DNA from: CAZCBJ01 sp964496705 | GTDB lineage: Bacteria > Chloroflexota > Anaerolineae > Anaerolineales > Anaerolineaceae | Length of the DNA: 39,665 nucleotides | Reading direction: 5' to 3' | NCBI GenBank assembly: GCA_964496705.1 | Contig: CAZCBJ010000011.1 | Coordinates: forward strand, 1 to 39,665 | Part shown: positions 15,924 to 23,950 of the stretch, in pieces | Layout: each line of letters opens with the position of its first letter | Numbering within the stretch: position 1 is the stretch's first letter | Made by a program: the position numbers and the translations under genes | Notes under the pieces: generated by a model | Seen by the model: only the letters and a program-made list of their open reading frames with translations | Databases searched by the model: none | Told to the model about the DNA's origin: nothing

Positions 15924-16801
15924 CAGCCTCTGACCGCGCGCCCAATCTGCGCCAGATGCTCGGGGCTGGTGCCGCAGCAGCCGCCCACCACCCGCGCGCC
16001 CGCCGCCACCCAATCCTGGGCGTGGTGACCCATCCCCTCCGGGGTGACGTCATAGACCGGGTTCGACTGGTCATCCAGCCGCGGCAGGCCGGCGTTGGGC
16101 TTGAACCACAGCGGCTTGCCCACCGCGTCCTTCAATTCTTTGAGTGCATTCAGATTCTCGTCAAGGCTGCGCCCGCAGTTGATGCCGATCACGTCCACGC
16201 CCAGCGCTTCCAGCTCGGCGCCGGCCTGGGAGGGCTTGACGCCCATCATGGTGCGCGAGCCGCGGTCATAGCTGAAGGAAACCACCAGCGGCAGCGTGCA
16301 AGCTGCGCGCACGCCCTGGATGGCGGCTTTGGCTTCGCTCAGGTCAAACTGCGTCTCGATGACCAGAAAGTCCACCCCGCCCTCGGCCAGCAGCGCGGCT
16401 TGTTCAGCGAAAGTTGCCACGGCAACCTCTTCGGAGAGCGGCCCAAAGGGCTGCATCAACTGCCCGGTGGGGCCGATCGAGCCGGCCACCAGCGCCCCGG
16501 TCTCGGCGGCGGCCTGGCGCGCCAGCGCAGAAGCCTGGCGGTTGACCTCGGCGGTCTGTTCGGCCAGCCCGCTGTGCTCCAGCCGCAGGCGCGTCCCGCC
16601 GAAGGTGCAGGTCAGGATGATGTCAGCCCCGGCTTTGAGGAAGTCGCGGTGCAATTGCATGATTTGCTCCGGCTGCTCCAGCACCCAGCGCTCGGCGGCC
16701 ACCCCGCGGGACAGCCCGCGCTTCTGCAAATTCGTGCCGGTCGCGCCGTCTGAGACCAGCACCTTGCCGCTGTTCAACCGATCAAGAAATGAGTCTGCCA
16801 T
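15923..16801 (-). CDS. Homocysteine S-methyltransferase-domain protein
   Basis: A 292-residue TIM-barrel enzyme of the Hcy-binding family. The N-terminal DGATGT motif (18-23) and the three zinc cysteines C209 (GINCG) and C275-C276 (GGCCGTSP) are present, so it should bind and activate homocysteine. It equals the first domain of MetH rather than a whole methionine synthase. The B12 domain and the reactivation function are encoded by the neighbours on each side, so methyl-corrinoid plus homocysteine to methionine is the likely reaction. The stop overlaps the next ATG by one base. Confidence 0.9.
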   Translation of the reverse strand: MADSFLDRLNSGKVLVSDGATGTNLQKRGLSRGVAAERWVLEQPEQIMQLHRDFLKAGADIILTCTFGGTRLRLEHSGLAEQTAEVNRQASALARQAAAETGALVAGSIGPTGQLMQPFGPLSEEVAVATFAEQAALLAEGGVDFLVIETQFDLSEAKAAIQGVRAACTLPLVVSFSYDRGSRTMMGVKPSQAGAELEALGVDVIGINCGRSLDENLNALKELKDAVGKPLWFKPNAGLPRLDDQSNPVYDVTPEGMGHHAQDWVAAGARVVGGCCGTSPEHLAQIGRAVRG

Positions 16802-16855
16802 GCATCCTCCTGTTAAAAAAACGGATCTGATGCCAGGTTATCGTCCTGGCTTTCT

Positions 16856-17000
16856 CAGACCCGTCCCTGCGTACTGCGTAGCGGCGGGTCTGTGGGGGCA
16901 AAACCACCTTGCCCATCGTCCTCCAGACCCACCCCTGCGTATTTCATCGTGGGTCTGTGGGGCGAAATGACCGCGCCCAATATTCATCCAGACCCACCCC
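16856..17000. repeat. CAGACCC / GGGTCTG tandem hairpin repeat between operon genes
   Basis: CAGACCC occurs at 16856, 16924 and 16989 (steps of 68 and 65 bp), each of the first two facing a GGGTCTGTGGGG. This gives about 2.2 tandem hairpin units in the 208 bp between the corrinoid protein and methyltransferase genes. It shares a 19-bp exact string with 6861-6879. Confidence 0.78.
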
Positions 17001-17009
17001 GATTATTTT

Positions 17010-17645
17010 TTATGCAGCCAGCGTTTTGGCCAGCGCCACCGCACGGCTGGCATCCGGCGCATACCCGTCCGCGCCAATCTCGCGCGCGTACTGGTCGGTG
17101 AGCGGAGCGCCGCCCACCATCACCTTCACCTGGTCGCGCAGCCCGGCTGTCTTGAGCGCCTCAATGGTGGCCTTCATGTTGGGCATGGTCGTGGTCAGCA
17201 GCGCCGACATGGCGATCAGGTTCGCCCCAGACGACTTGACCGCTTCAACGAATTTCTCCGGCGAAACATCGCAGCCCAGGTCGACAATATCGAAGGCCGC
17301 GCCTTCCAGCATCATGCACACCAGGTTCTTGCCGATGTCGTGCAGGTCGCCCTTCACCGTCCCGGCGACCACCTTGCCCACCGACTTGACATCCGCCTGC
17401 ATCAGCGCCGGCTTGAGGATGGCCAGGCCGTTCTGCATGGCGCGCGCTGCGATGAGCATCTCGGGGACGAAATACTCGCCCTCCTCGAACAACCGCCCCA
17501 CCTCGGCCATCGCTGCCACCATGCCCTCGTTGAGGATGACGGCCGGGTTCACGCCCGCGGCGAGGGCTTCTTGCACCTTGACCGTGGTCACCTTCTGCTG
17601 GCCGTTGATGATGCTGTCGTAAATCTCCTTGATGACTGGTTCCAT
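17010..17645 (-). CDS. Corrinoid (B12-binding) methyltransferase protein
   Basis: A 211-residue corrinoid protein. An N-terminal helical cap (1-85) is followed by a Rossmann-like B12 domain with the base-off/His-on signature D100-L-H102-D-I-G105 and a C-terminal GGAPLTDQYAREIGADGY motif. It carries the methyl group between a substrate methyltransferase and the homocysteine methyltransferase downstream. ATG 17645 follows AAGGAG with good spacing; the frame opens further upstream into simple-repeat DNA and that part is not coding. It is the first gene of the operon. Confidence 0.93.
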   Translation of the reverse strand: MEPVIKEIYDSIINGQQKVTTVKVQEALAAGVNPAVILNEGMVAAMAEVGRLFEEGEYFVPEMLIAARAMQNGLAILKPALMQADVKSVGKVVAGTVKGDLHDIGKNLVCMMLEGAAFDIVDLGCDVSPEKFVEAVKSSGANLIAMSALLTTTMPNMKATIEALKTAGLRDQVKVMVGGAPLTDQYAREIGADGYAPDASRAVALAKTLAA

Positions 17646-17680
17646 AAAGTTAGCTCCTTGAGGAGAATGGGAATGGGTAT

Positions 17681-17689
17681 ATTGTAGCA
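17681..17689 (-). promoter_or_regulatory. Extended -10 promoter of the corrinoid operon
   Basis: On the minus strand TGC-TACAAT, about 35 nt before ATG 17645. It matches the extended -10 seen at 1214 and 18684 except for one base of the hexamer, but here a normal leader with AAGGAG follows. Confidence 0.55.
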
Positions 17690-17699
17690 TAAAAGTGAG

Positions 17700-17848
17700 G
17701 GGGGATGGGGGGATAGGGAATTGCAAATAGGAGATAGCAAATAGGGGATAGGGAATAGGGAATAGGAGATAGGAAATTGGGGAAAGTGAAGATTAGCCCT
17801 CACCCCCAACCCCTCTCTCACTTACGGGAGAGGGGTTGGGGTGAGGGC
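17700..17848. repeat. AATAGGGGATAG simple repeat and long REP-like hairpin
   Basis: 17703-17780 is a run of (A)ATAGGGGATAG / GGAGATAGC-type units. It is followed by a hairpin with 21-bp arms (17796-17817 and 17828-17848, one bulged C), starting GCCCTCACCCC and ending GGGGTGAGGGC. The hairpin is a longer relative of the REP-like copies around the DUF559 gene. No gene is seen from 17646 to 17947. Confidence 0.85.
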
Positions 17849-17947
17849 AGCCCGCCCGCGTAGGTTGGGTAGAGCGACCCGTCAGGCCCATGATTCTTTA
17901 CGTGCCCCCAAAGCGAAAGCCAGGAATTCAGCTTTCGTGTTCCCGTT

Positions 17948-18271
17948 TCACTTTTTCGCGATCAGATAGAAACAGGCAACAGACACGGCCACATCTACCA
18001 GCATGAAGAACGCGCCCAGCAGGGTGGGCTTGGTGAACATGCCCACCCCGGCCAGCAGCAGGCCGATCAGGGGCAGCACCGCCGCCAGCCAGAGGATCAC
18101 CCGGCCGCCCCGCAAGAGCAGCGCGCCGAGCGCCAGGTAGATCACGCCGAAGGTCAGGGTGATGATCAGGGCAGCATCCAGGGCTGCGCCGGTGGTGATT
18201 TGCAGTACGTGCAGCAATCCGCTCAGCAGCAGCAATCCCGCCGCGATCAGACGAATGGTCTTCATGTTCAT
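17948..18271 (-). CDS. Small integral membrane protein (about four helices)
   Basis: A 107-residue, almost entirely hydrophobic protein with four predicted membrane segments (about 7-24, 33-53, 58-77 and 83-103) and a short KK tail. I do not recognise the family. ATG 18271 overlaps the stop of the EthD-like gene as ATGA, and AGGA lies just upstream, so the two are translationally coupled and probably co-function. Confidence 0.75.
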   Translation of the reverse strand: MNMKTIRLIAAGLLLLSGLLHVLQITTGAALDAALIITLTFGVIYLALGALLLRGGRVILWLAAVLPLIGLLLAGVGMFTKPTLLGAFFMLVDVAVSVACFYLIAKK

Positions 18272-18585
18272 TCCTCGCTTTCTTCTTCGCAGATCAGTGT
18301 AACCGTCGGACCGCCGGTGGAGATGGCGGCGGCGTGAGCGCCGAGCGCCTGGCCCTCGGGGGTGGAGAAATCGGCCTGCATGGCTTCCAGCGAAGGGTAA
18401 TGCAACTCGGCGATGCGGCAGAACGGCGAGGCGCCCTGCGGCGACATCAGCACGCGGGTGTACACGGCTTTGGTCAGGCGCTTGAGGCTTTTCTTGACCA
18501 TTGGGATATGCTCGTTGGCGTAGGCTGCATCAAAGGCTTGTTGATCAGCCGGATAGGGGTACAGTACGATCAGTTTGATGCTCAT
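18268..18585 (-). CDS. EthD family protein
   Basis: A 105-residue dimeric alpha/beta-barrel type protein. The family pattern is clear: IKLIVLYPYPADQQAFDAAY, then NEHIPMVKK with the conserved histidine, and a C-terminal FSTPEGQALGAHAA segment. EthD was named from an ether-degradation cluster; relatives act as small oxidoreductase-like or heme/polyketide-handling proteins, and the substrate here is unknown. GGAGA precedes the ATG. It is divergent from the large BTAD regulator, which might control it. Confidence 0.85.
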   Translation of the reverse strand: MSIKLIVLYPYPADQQAFDAAYANEHIPMVKKSLKRLTKAVYTRVLMSPQGASPFCRIAELHYPSLEAMQADFSTPEGQALGAHAAAISTGGPTVTLICEEESEE

Positions 18586-18683
18586 TCGATTCTCCTTTTC
18601 TACTATGGAAGGTTGTTTGATTTCAGCATACCCGCCGGGCGTTTATTGAACGTTTCCAAAATCCATGCAGGCTGGGGTTAAAT

Positions 18684-18692
18684 TGCTATAAT
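18684..18692 (+). promoter_or_regulatory. Extended -10 promoter, probable leaderless start of the BTAD regulator
   Basis: TGC then perfect TATAAT (18687-18692), six bases before ATG 18699 and three before an in-frame TTG 18696. The nine bases TGCTATAAT are identical to those at 1214-1222. No Shine-Dalgarno sequence lies before the gene. Confidence 0.7.
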
Positions 18693-18698
18693 GATTTG

Positions 18699-21600
18699 AT
18701 GAGCCGCTTGAATATTTTTGCGCTGGGCCCTTTGCGAATTGAATTGGACGGCCAGGTCGTGCAGACCAGCCGGCACAAGGCGTTGGCGCTGCTGTTGTAC
18801 CTGGCAGCGATGCCCGGGACACACACGCGCGAGACGCTGTCGGGGCTGCTGTGGCCGGAGTATGAACAAGACAAAGCATATGCCTACCTGCGGCGCGCGC
18901 TGTGGGAACTGCGCAGCCTGTTGGGCGAGGACTGGCTGGCGGCGGAGAGCGGACAGTTGAGCATCCGCCCCGGAGCAGGGATGACCCTGGATTTGTTGGA
19001 TTTTCAGTCACACCTGAGCGCTTTCCGGCGGCACGACCACCCTGGCGGGACGATTTGCCAGGAATGTATCGCGAACCTGCAGACCGCTGCGCTGCTGTAC
19101 CGCGGGGATTTCCTGGCAGGGTTCAGCCTGCGCGACAGCCCAGCCTTCGAAGACTGGCAGTTCTTCCAGGCCGAGGGGCTGCGCCGCGAATACGCGAGCG
19201 TGCTGCAGCAATTGACCAACCTGATTTTCCTTGCTGGGGCAACCCATGAGGCGGCGGGGTTCGCGCGGCGCTGGCTGGCACTGGACACGCTCAACGAAGA
19301 GGCCCACCGCCTGCTGATGCGCATCTACGCGCGCAGCGGACAGCGCCACCAGGCCTTGCGCCAGTACCAGGAATGCCAGCAGATTCTACGACAAGAATTG
19401 GGCGCGGCCCCCGAGCCGGCCACCCGCGCGCTGCACGAGGCGATCGTTTCCGGCCGGTTCCAGCAGGAAAGCGCCCTGCCGGCGCCCGGCGGGGGGACGC
19501 TCAACGCCTGGCTAGGCGCGGCGTTGCTGGCAGGCGAGGCGAGGCCTGCCGGCGGCCTGCCAGCCGCTGCCACACCCCTGGTCGGCCGCCGGCAGGAGCT
19601 GACCGAGATCGCCGCGTTGTTAGCTGACCCGGGCTGCTGGCTGGTGACGCTGCTCGGCCCGGGCGGCATTGGCAAGACGCGCCTGGCGCTTGAGGTGGGC
19701 CGCGAACAGGCGGCCGGCTTCCCTCACGGCGCCTACTTGATTCCGCTGAGCGCGGTGAAAGACAGGCCGTCGCTGGTGTTCGGCACCGCCCGTGCGCTGG
19801 GGTTGGTCTTCCGCCAGGATGGGCGCCTGCCGGAGGAGCAGGTGCTGGACTTTCTGCGCGAAAAACACCTGTTATTGATCCTGGATTCGTTTGAATACCT
19901 GGCTCCCTGGGCGGGCTGGCTGGAGGAAATGCACGCGCAGGCAGCCGGGGTGAAGATGCTGGTCACCTCGCGCCACCGTTTGCACCTGCCGGGCGAATGG
20001 GTGCTGGAAGTGAAAGGTCTGGAGGTGCCGCCGGAAGGAGAGGAAGAATGCCTCTCCGATCAGCCTTACAGTGCGGTGGAGATGTTTCTGCAGGCCGCGC
20101 GGCGGGCGTGGACGGCGTTCCAACCGGGCGCGGAGGAGCTGCGTTCCATCCGGCAGGTCGCCCGGCTGCTGGAGGGTATGCCGCTGGGATTGGAATTGGC
20201 CGCTGCCTGGGTCAACACGCTATCCTGCGCGGAAATCGCCGAAGAGATCGGCCGCGGGCTTGATATTCTGGACGTGCGCGCGGAGGAGCCGCACAGCCTG
20301 CGGGCGGTATTTGAGCGTTCCTGGAACCTGCTGAGCCGGCGCGAGCAGTTGATCCTATCCCGGCTGGCAGTCTTTCACGGCGGGTTTACCCGCCTGGCGG
20401 CTGAACCCACCGCCGGGACCGCGCTGCGCGAATTGTTGGGGTTGGTGGATAAGTCGCTGCTGCGGCGCGCGCCGGACGGGCGCTTCGATTTGCACGACCT
20501 GCTGCGCCAATACTGCCGCGAAAAGCTGGACGCACAGCCAGAGGAGGCCCATCAGACACGCCAACGCCACTGCGCTTATTACAGCGCCCGGCTGGAGCAG
20601 TGGAACGCAGGCTTGCACGGCGAGAACCAGGGGCGCATTCTGGGTGAGATCGAAAGCGAGCTGGGCAACCTGCAGGCCGCCTGGGAGTGGGCGGCGGGCG
20701 AGGGGCGGCTGGAATATCTGGCGCAGGCCGCCGACGGGTTGGGCACCTTTTACTTCCGCCGGGCGCGCTTTACAGAGGGGGACGAGGCCTTGCGGCGGGC
20801 GGTTGAGGCGGTCAGGCAGGCCGCACCGGTCGCAGACCCGCTGCTGGCTTCCGGGCTGCTGGCGCGGCTGCTCACCTGGCAGGCGTTGTTGAGTATGAAC
20901 CAGGAACGTTTTGACGAGGCCGATCAACTACTGGAGGAGTGCAGTCCGCTTCTGGATGATCCACGGCTGGAGATGGGACAACTGGTTCAGGAACGGATTT
21001 TCCACGATTGCATCCGCGCCCTGCTGGCCAACCGGCGCTATGACACAGCCGCCACCATTGTGCTTTATGATCGGGCTTTCCAACTTTCCAGGCAGGCCAA
21101 CGGCAAATGGCCCGGCTTTTTGATCTACAATTGGCGTTTCCTGATGGGCGGGGCGGTTTCCCGGGAGCTTTACGCGTACATTGAGCAACAGCAGGCCGAT
21201 ATTCAAAACGTCGGTGACCCCTTCGAACTGGGCTGCTACCTGTTCGTGCTGGGTATCGCAGCGTTGTATCATTACTTCCACATGGAACGCGCCGAGGCGC
21301 TGCTGGGCGAATGCTGCGCATGCTTCCAGGTGATGGACGATCCGACCACGCAGGTGATGATCACCAAAACGCTGGGATACCTGCTGTTGGCGCGGGGGCA
21401 GTTCACCAAGTTTGGCGAGCTAAAGCAGCGCGAGCTGGCAACGCTCGAACACCTGGGCGACCGCCGGATGGTGGGGATTGCGCTGGCCGAGATCGGCGAG
21501 GGGTTGTATCACCAGGGACTGTACGCGGCGGCGGAAGAGCGGCTGCGGGCGGGGATGGCGCTGCTGCGCGAGTTAAGCCCTTATGAATACGCTCTGCGCC

Positions 21601-22079
21601 ACCGCTACCTGGGGGACATTCTGCTGGCACAGGGGCGGGCTGAGGAAGCCCGCGCGGCCTGCCAGTTCAGCCAGCGATTTTTCGAATCCGTCCACGAAAA
21701 GGGATGGACGATGACTGCGCTGATCGGGCTCAGCCGGACCGAGCTGGCGCTGGACGATTGCACGGCGGCCTGGGAGCACCTGCGGCAGGCGTTGAGGCTG
21801 TACGGCGAAATGCAGCTCTACACTTACTTTGTGTACCTCGGCCTGGCCCAGGCGGGGCTGCTGCTGGCGAGAGAAGGGAAAACCGTGCGAGGGCTGGAAC
21901 TGTACGGGCTGGCCTTACAGCAGGAACAATTGGCGCGCTCCCGCTGGTTCGCGGAGGTTTACGGGCAGGCGATGGAACAGGCTGCTGCGGCCTTGACCAC
22001 GGAAGAACGCAGCGCCGCGCTTGAACGCGGCCGGGGATTGGAACTCTCCGGCGTGCTGGCGGGGTTGGCGGACAAGTGA
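18699..22079 (+). CDS. BTAD-type (SARP-like) transcriptional regulator with NB-ARC ATPase and TPR domains
   Basis: About 1126 residues. Residues 1-100 form a winged helix (LNIFALGPLRIELDG, then TRETLSGLLWPE). Residues 100-250 are the bacterial transcriptional activator (BTAD) helical-repeat domain. A STAND-type NTPase follows, with Walker A GPGGIGKT near 320-328 and Walker B LLLILDSFE near 391. The long C-terminal half is TPR-like helical repeats. Such proteins behave as ATP-dependent signal-gated activators, with the TPR part sensing an inducer. ATG 18699 is preferred to TTG 18696 because of the -10 spacing. Its target is unknown; the divergent EthD operon is the nearest candidate. Confidence 0.9.
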   Translation: MSRLNIFALGPLRIELDGQVVQTSRHKALALLLYLAAMPGTHTRETLSGLLWPEYEQDKAYAYLRRALWELRSLLGEDWLAAESGQLSIRPGAGMTLDLLDFQSHLSAFRRHDHPGGTICQECIANLQTAALLYRGDFLAGFSLRDSPAFEDWQFFQAEGLRREYASVLQQLTNLIFLAGATHEAAGFARRWLALDTLNEEAHRLLMRIYARSGQRHQALRQYQECQQILRQELGAAPEPATRALHEAIVSGRFQQESALPAPGGGTLNAWLGAALLAGEARPAGGLPAAATPLVGRRQELTEIAALLADPGCWLVTLLGPGGIGKTRLALEVGREQAAGFPHGAYLIPLSAVKDRPSLVFGTARALGLVFRQDGRLPEEQVLDFLREKHLLLILDSFEYLAPWAGWLEEMHAQAAGVKMLVTSRHRLHLPGEWVLEVKGLEVPPEGEEECLSDQPYSAVEMFLQAARRAWTAFQPGAEELRSIRQVARLLEGMPLGLELAAAWVNTLSCAEIAEEIGRGLDILDVRAEEPHSLRAVFERSWNLLSRREQLILSRLAVFHGGFTRLAAEPTAGTALRELLGLVDKSLLRRAPDGRFDLHDLLRQYCREKLDAQPEEAHQTRQRHCAYYSARLEQWNAGLHGENQGRILGEIESELGNLQAAWEWAAGEGRLEYLAQAADGLGTFYFRRARFTEGDEALRRAVEAVRQAAPVADPLLASGLLARLLTWQALLSMNQERFDEADQLLEECSPLLDDPRLEMGQLVQERIFHDCIRALLANRRYDTAATIVLYDRAFQLSRQANGKWPGFLIYNWRFLMGGAVSRELYAYIEQQQADIQNVGDPFELGCYLFVLGIAALYHYFHMERAEALLGECCACFQVMDDPTTQVMITKTLGYLLLARGQFTKFGELKQRELATLEHLGDRRMVGIALAEIGEGLYHQGLYAAAEERLRAGMALLRELSPYEYALRHRYLGDILLAQGRAEEARAACQFSQRFFESVHEKGWTMTALIGLSRTELALDDCTAAWEHLRQALRLYGEMQLYTYFVYLGLAQAGLLLAREGKTVRGLELYGLALQQEQLARSRWFAEVYGQAMEQAAAALTTEERSAALERGRGLELSGVLAGLADK

Positions 22080-22245
22080 TGCTGAGTCGCGAGTCGGGAT
22101 TTGGAAGAGTAAAAGCGCCCCCCCACCTGCCTGCAAAATGAATCCCTGGCGGCGGTCTTCGTGGGCAGGCTCTTCCCGCAGGGATGCTTCGCGATCGCTT
22201 CGGAGTGCTGCGCATGGGAAGCTCTGATCCAATCCGCTCAGGGAA

Positions 22246-23268
22246 TCACCCCGCGAATGCAATTTCCAGCGCGAAGCGCCGCTCCTCACCCGGCTGGAGG
22301 GTGGGCAGCGTGCCGGCGGCGCGCTCGGCAGCCCGCCCAGCCACGTGGCAATTGGCCGGCTCCATGCCCAACACGTACAGCCCCTCGCCGACCATTTTCC
22401 ACTCGACGAAGATGGGATACTCGGCTTTGGCGTAGCGCAGGCTGAGCGTCAGTCCGAGGGTGGGGTTGACCAGGCGCGCCTCCACCCGGCCCTGCGCATC
22501 CGCTGCCAGGTCGTGGTAGAAAACCTGCTCGCGGTAGGCGGGCACGGGAGCGGAAAAGCGCAGGCAGTCGTCCAGCCCGGCGGCGGCTTCGGCGTCGCGC
22601 GGGGCGGTGCTGTGCCCGCCCAGCTCCAGGCGCGCGGAGGCATCCAGCAGCGGGAAGCCGATGTTGATGTGCTGCAGCAGCATCAGCGGCGCGGGGGCAA
22701 AGCCGTGATTGGTGACCGCATCCTCCACCCGGAAGCGCGGCTCGTCCAGGTGCATCCACACCCGCCGCCGCAGGCTGAGGTTCTCGCCGAAGACGGCCGT
22801 CTCGCGCACCTCGCCCTCCATCCAGATGATGTAGTCCTCACCCTGCCAATCGGCGCCCCAGCGCACGTTCTGAGCCGGGATGCCGAAGACGCGCCCGTGC
22901 AGCCCCAGCTCCTCCGTCCCGTCCAGGTTTGGCGCGCCGGCCTGCGAAAGCCCGCATGGGGTCAGAAAGCCCACCGGCCAGGTGCGCAGCCAGCCCGTCC
23001 CGCGCGGGTCGTAGAAGGCCGGGTGGCTGGTGCCGACCGCGGAGAGATGCGCGATGGGCACACCGCGGTAGAGCAGCTCGGTGATGCCCATGCCGCGCTC
23101 GGCAATGACCGCCAGCTCCAGCCCGGCGGCGTTGCGCAGCCAGGCGCCGCGCACCCCGCGCTGCGCGCCCTCGCTCAGCTCAAACGGCGTCACCCCGCCC
23201 AGTTGGCGCATGTCGCCCACCCGGCGCAGGATTTCGGCGCGGGTGTAAGATGATCCCCAGAGATTCAT
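22246..23268 (-). CDS. DUF4432 aldose-1-epimerase-like protein
   Basis: A 340-residue beta-sandwich protein of the galactose-mutarotase-like superfamily (DUF4432 group). Diagnostic segments are MNLWGSSYTRAEILRRVGDMRQ, AVIAERGMGITELLYRG, FLTPCGLSQAG, ELGLHGRV with a conserved histidine, and the late LGMEPANCHVAGR with a glutamate and histidine. It probably interconverts sugar anomers or binds a hexose or pentose derivative. AGGAGGT lies 5 nt before ATG 23268. It is downstream of the kinase and isomerase genes, separated from them by the HepT/MntA pair. It converges with the BTAD gene. Confidence 0.87.
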   Translation of the reverse strand: MNLWGSSYTRAEILRRVGDMRQLGGVTPFELSEGAQRGVRGAWLRNAAGLELAVIAERGMGITELLYRGVPIAHLSAVGTSHPAFYDPRGTGWLRTWPVGFLTPCGLSQAGAPNLDGTEELGLHGRVFGIPAQNVRWGADWQGEDYIIWMEGEVRETAVFGENLSLRRRVWMHLDEPRFRVEDAVTNHGFAPAPLMLLQHINIGFPLLDASARLELGGHSTAPRDAEAAAGLDDCLRFSAPVPAYREQVFYHDLAADAQGRVEARLVNPTLGLTLSLRYAKAEYPIFVEWKMVGEGLYVLGMEPANCHVAGRAAERAAGTLPTLQPGEERRFALEIAFAG

Positions 23269-23302
23269 GTGACCTCCTGTGTGTATGATTGGATGGTGGT
23301 TT

Positions 23303-23650
23303 TCAGGGACGGTTCAAACGGCCTAAAATCTGGCTGATCTCCGCTTTCAGCGGGGGAATATCATCCTGTACCATCAGCCATACCTTGTCAATATCCACCC
23401 CGAAATAATCATGAATCAACTTATCGCGGGTACCAGCGATATCCTGCCAGGGAATTCCCGGGTACTGCTCACGCAACTCGGCGGAAACATGTTTCACCGC
23501 CTCGCCAATGATTTCCAACTGCCGGATGACCCCATCCTGAACGAGTGAATTGCCGCGAAAGGCATCTACTGAAACACCGGATAAATATTCCTCGATCCGC
23601 GAGATAGCATCCAGGATATGGCGAAGATAAAAATCCTGATTATGTTTCAT
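23303..23650 (-). CDS. hepT: HepT-like HEPN toxin (DUF86)
   Basis: A 115-residue HEPN-domain protein with the complete RX4HXY motif: R75, H80 and Y82 in RDKLIHDYF. In characterised HepT/MntA systems this is the RNase active site, and the tyrosine is AMPylated by the MNT partner to neutralise the toxin. Other family marks are QLEIIGEAVKHVS and GIPWQDIAGTRD. Its ATG lies within the end of the MntA gene (11-nt overlap), with AGGTGATCT ahead. The motif is intact, so toxicity is plausible. Confidence 0.93.
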   Translation of the reverse strand: MKHNQDFYLRHILDAISRIEEYLSGVSVDAFRGNSLVQDGVIRQLEIIGEAVKHVSAELREQYPGIPWQDIAGTRDKLIHDYFGVDIDKVWLMVQDDIPPLKAEISQILGRLNRP

Positions 23651-23936
23651 AGATCACCTGCAGATCATTGAGGATATCTTCGCGCAGGTAAGGGCTGATC
23701 GAGGCTTCGGTCAAGACATCCACCGGTCTGCCCAGTGCGCTGGCCAATTCGCGTTCCAGCCGCACCAACGCCAGCAGACTCTTTGGCTCGGAAAACCTGA
23801 CCAGCAGATCAATATCGCTCTGATCGGTGGCATCCCCGCGGGCCATGGAACCAAAAACGCCCACAAAACTCACCTGGTTTCTGCGGCACACATCGATCAA
23901 ACGCATCACATCAAATGGATAGAGCATCCAGTTCAC
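23640..23936 (-). CDS. mntA: MntA-like minimal nucleotidyltransferase antitoxin
   Basis: A 98-residue minimal nucleotidyltransferase with the complete GSX10DXD motif (G29-S30, D41, D43). It should transfer AMP to the HepT tyrosine. The start may be GTG 23936 (8 nt after TATAAT) or ATG 23927. The promoter overlaps the stop codon of the preceding PfkB gene, so the pair can be transcribed independently of the sugar operon it is inserted in. The antitoxin is encoded first, as in the classic system. Confidence 0.92.
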   Translation of the reverse strand: MNWMLYPFDVMRLIDVCRRNQVSFVGVFGSMARGDATDQSDIDLLVRFSEPKSLLALVRLERELASALGRPVDVLTEASISPYLREDILNDLQVIYET

Positions 23937-23944
23937 CCAAAATG

Positions 23945-23950
23945 ATTATA
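23945..23950 (-). promoter_or_regulatory. -10 box of the MntA/HepT pair, possibly leaderless
   Basis: Perfect TATAAT on the minus strand, made partly from the kinase TAA stop and lying eight bases before GTG 23936. TG is directly in front of the hexamer (one base closer than a standard extended -10). No good -35 is seen. Confidence 0.45.

Noticed and set aside
15924..16013. 30-residue N-terminal extension of the corrinoid reactivase
   Set aside because: It lies within the methyltransferase gene; the TGATG overlap and the ferredoxin domain start support ATG 15923.
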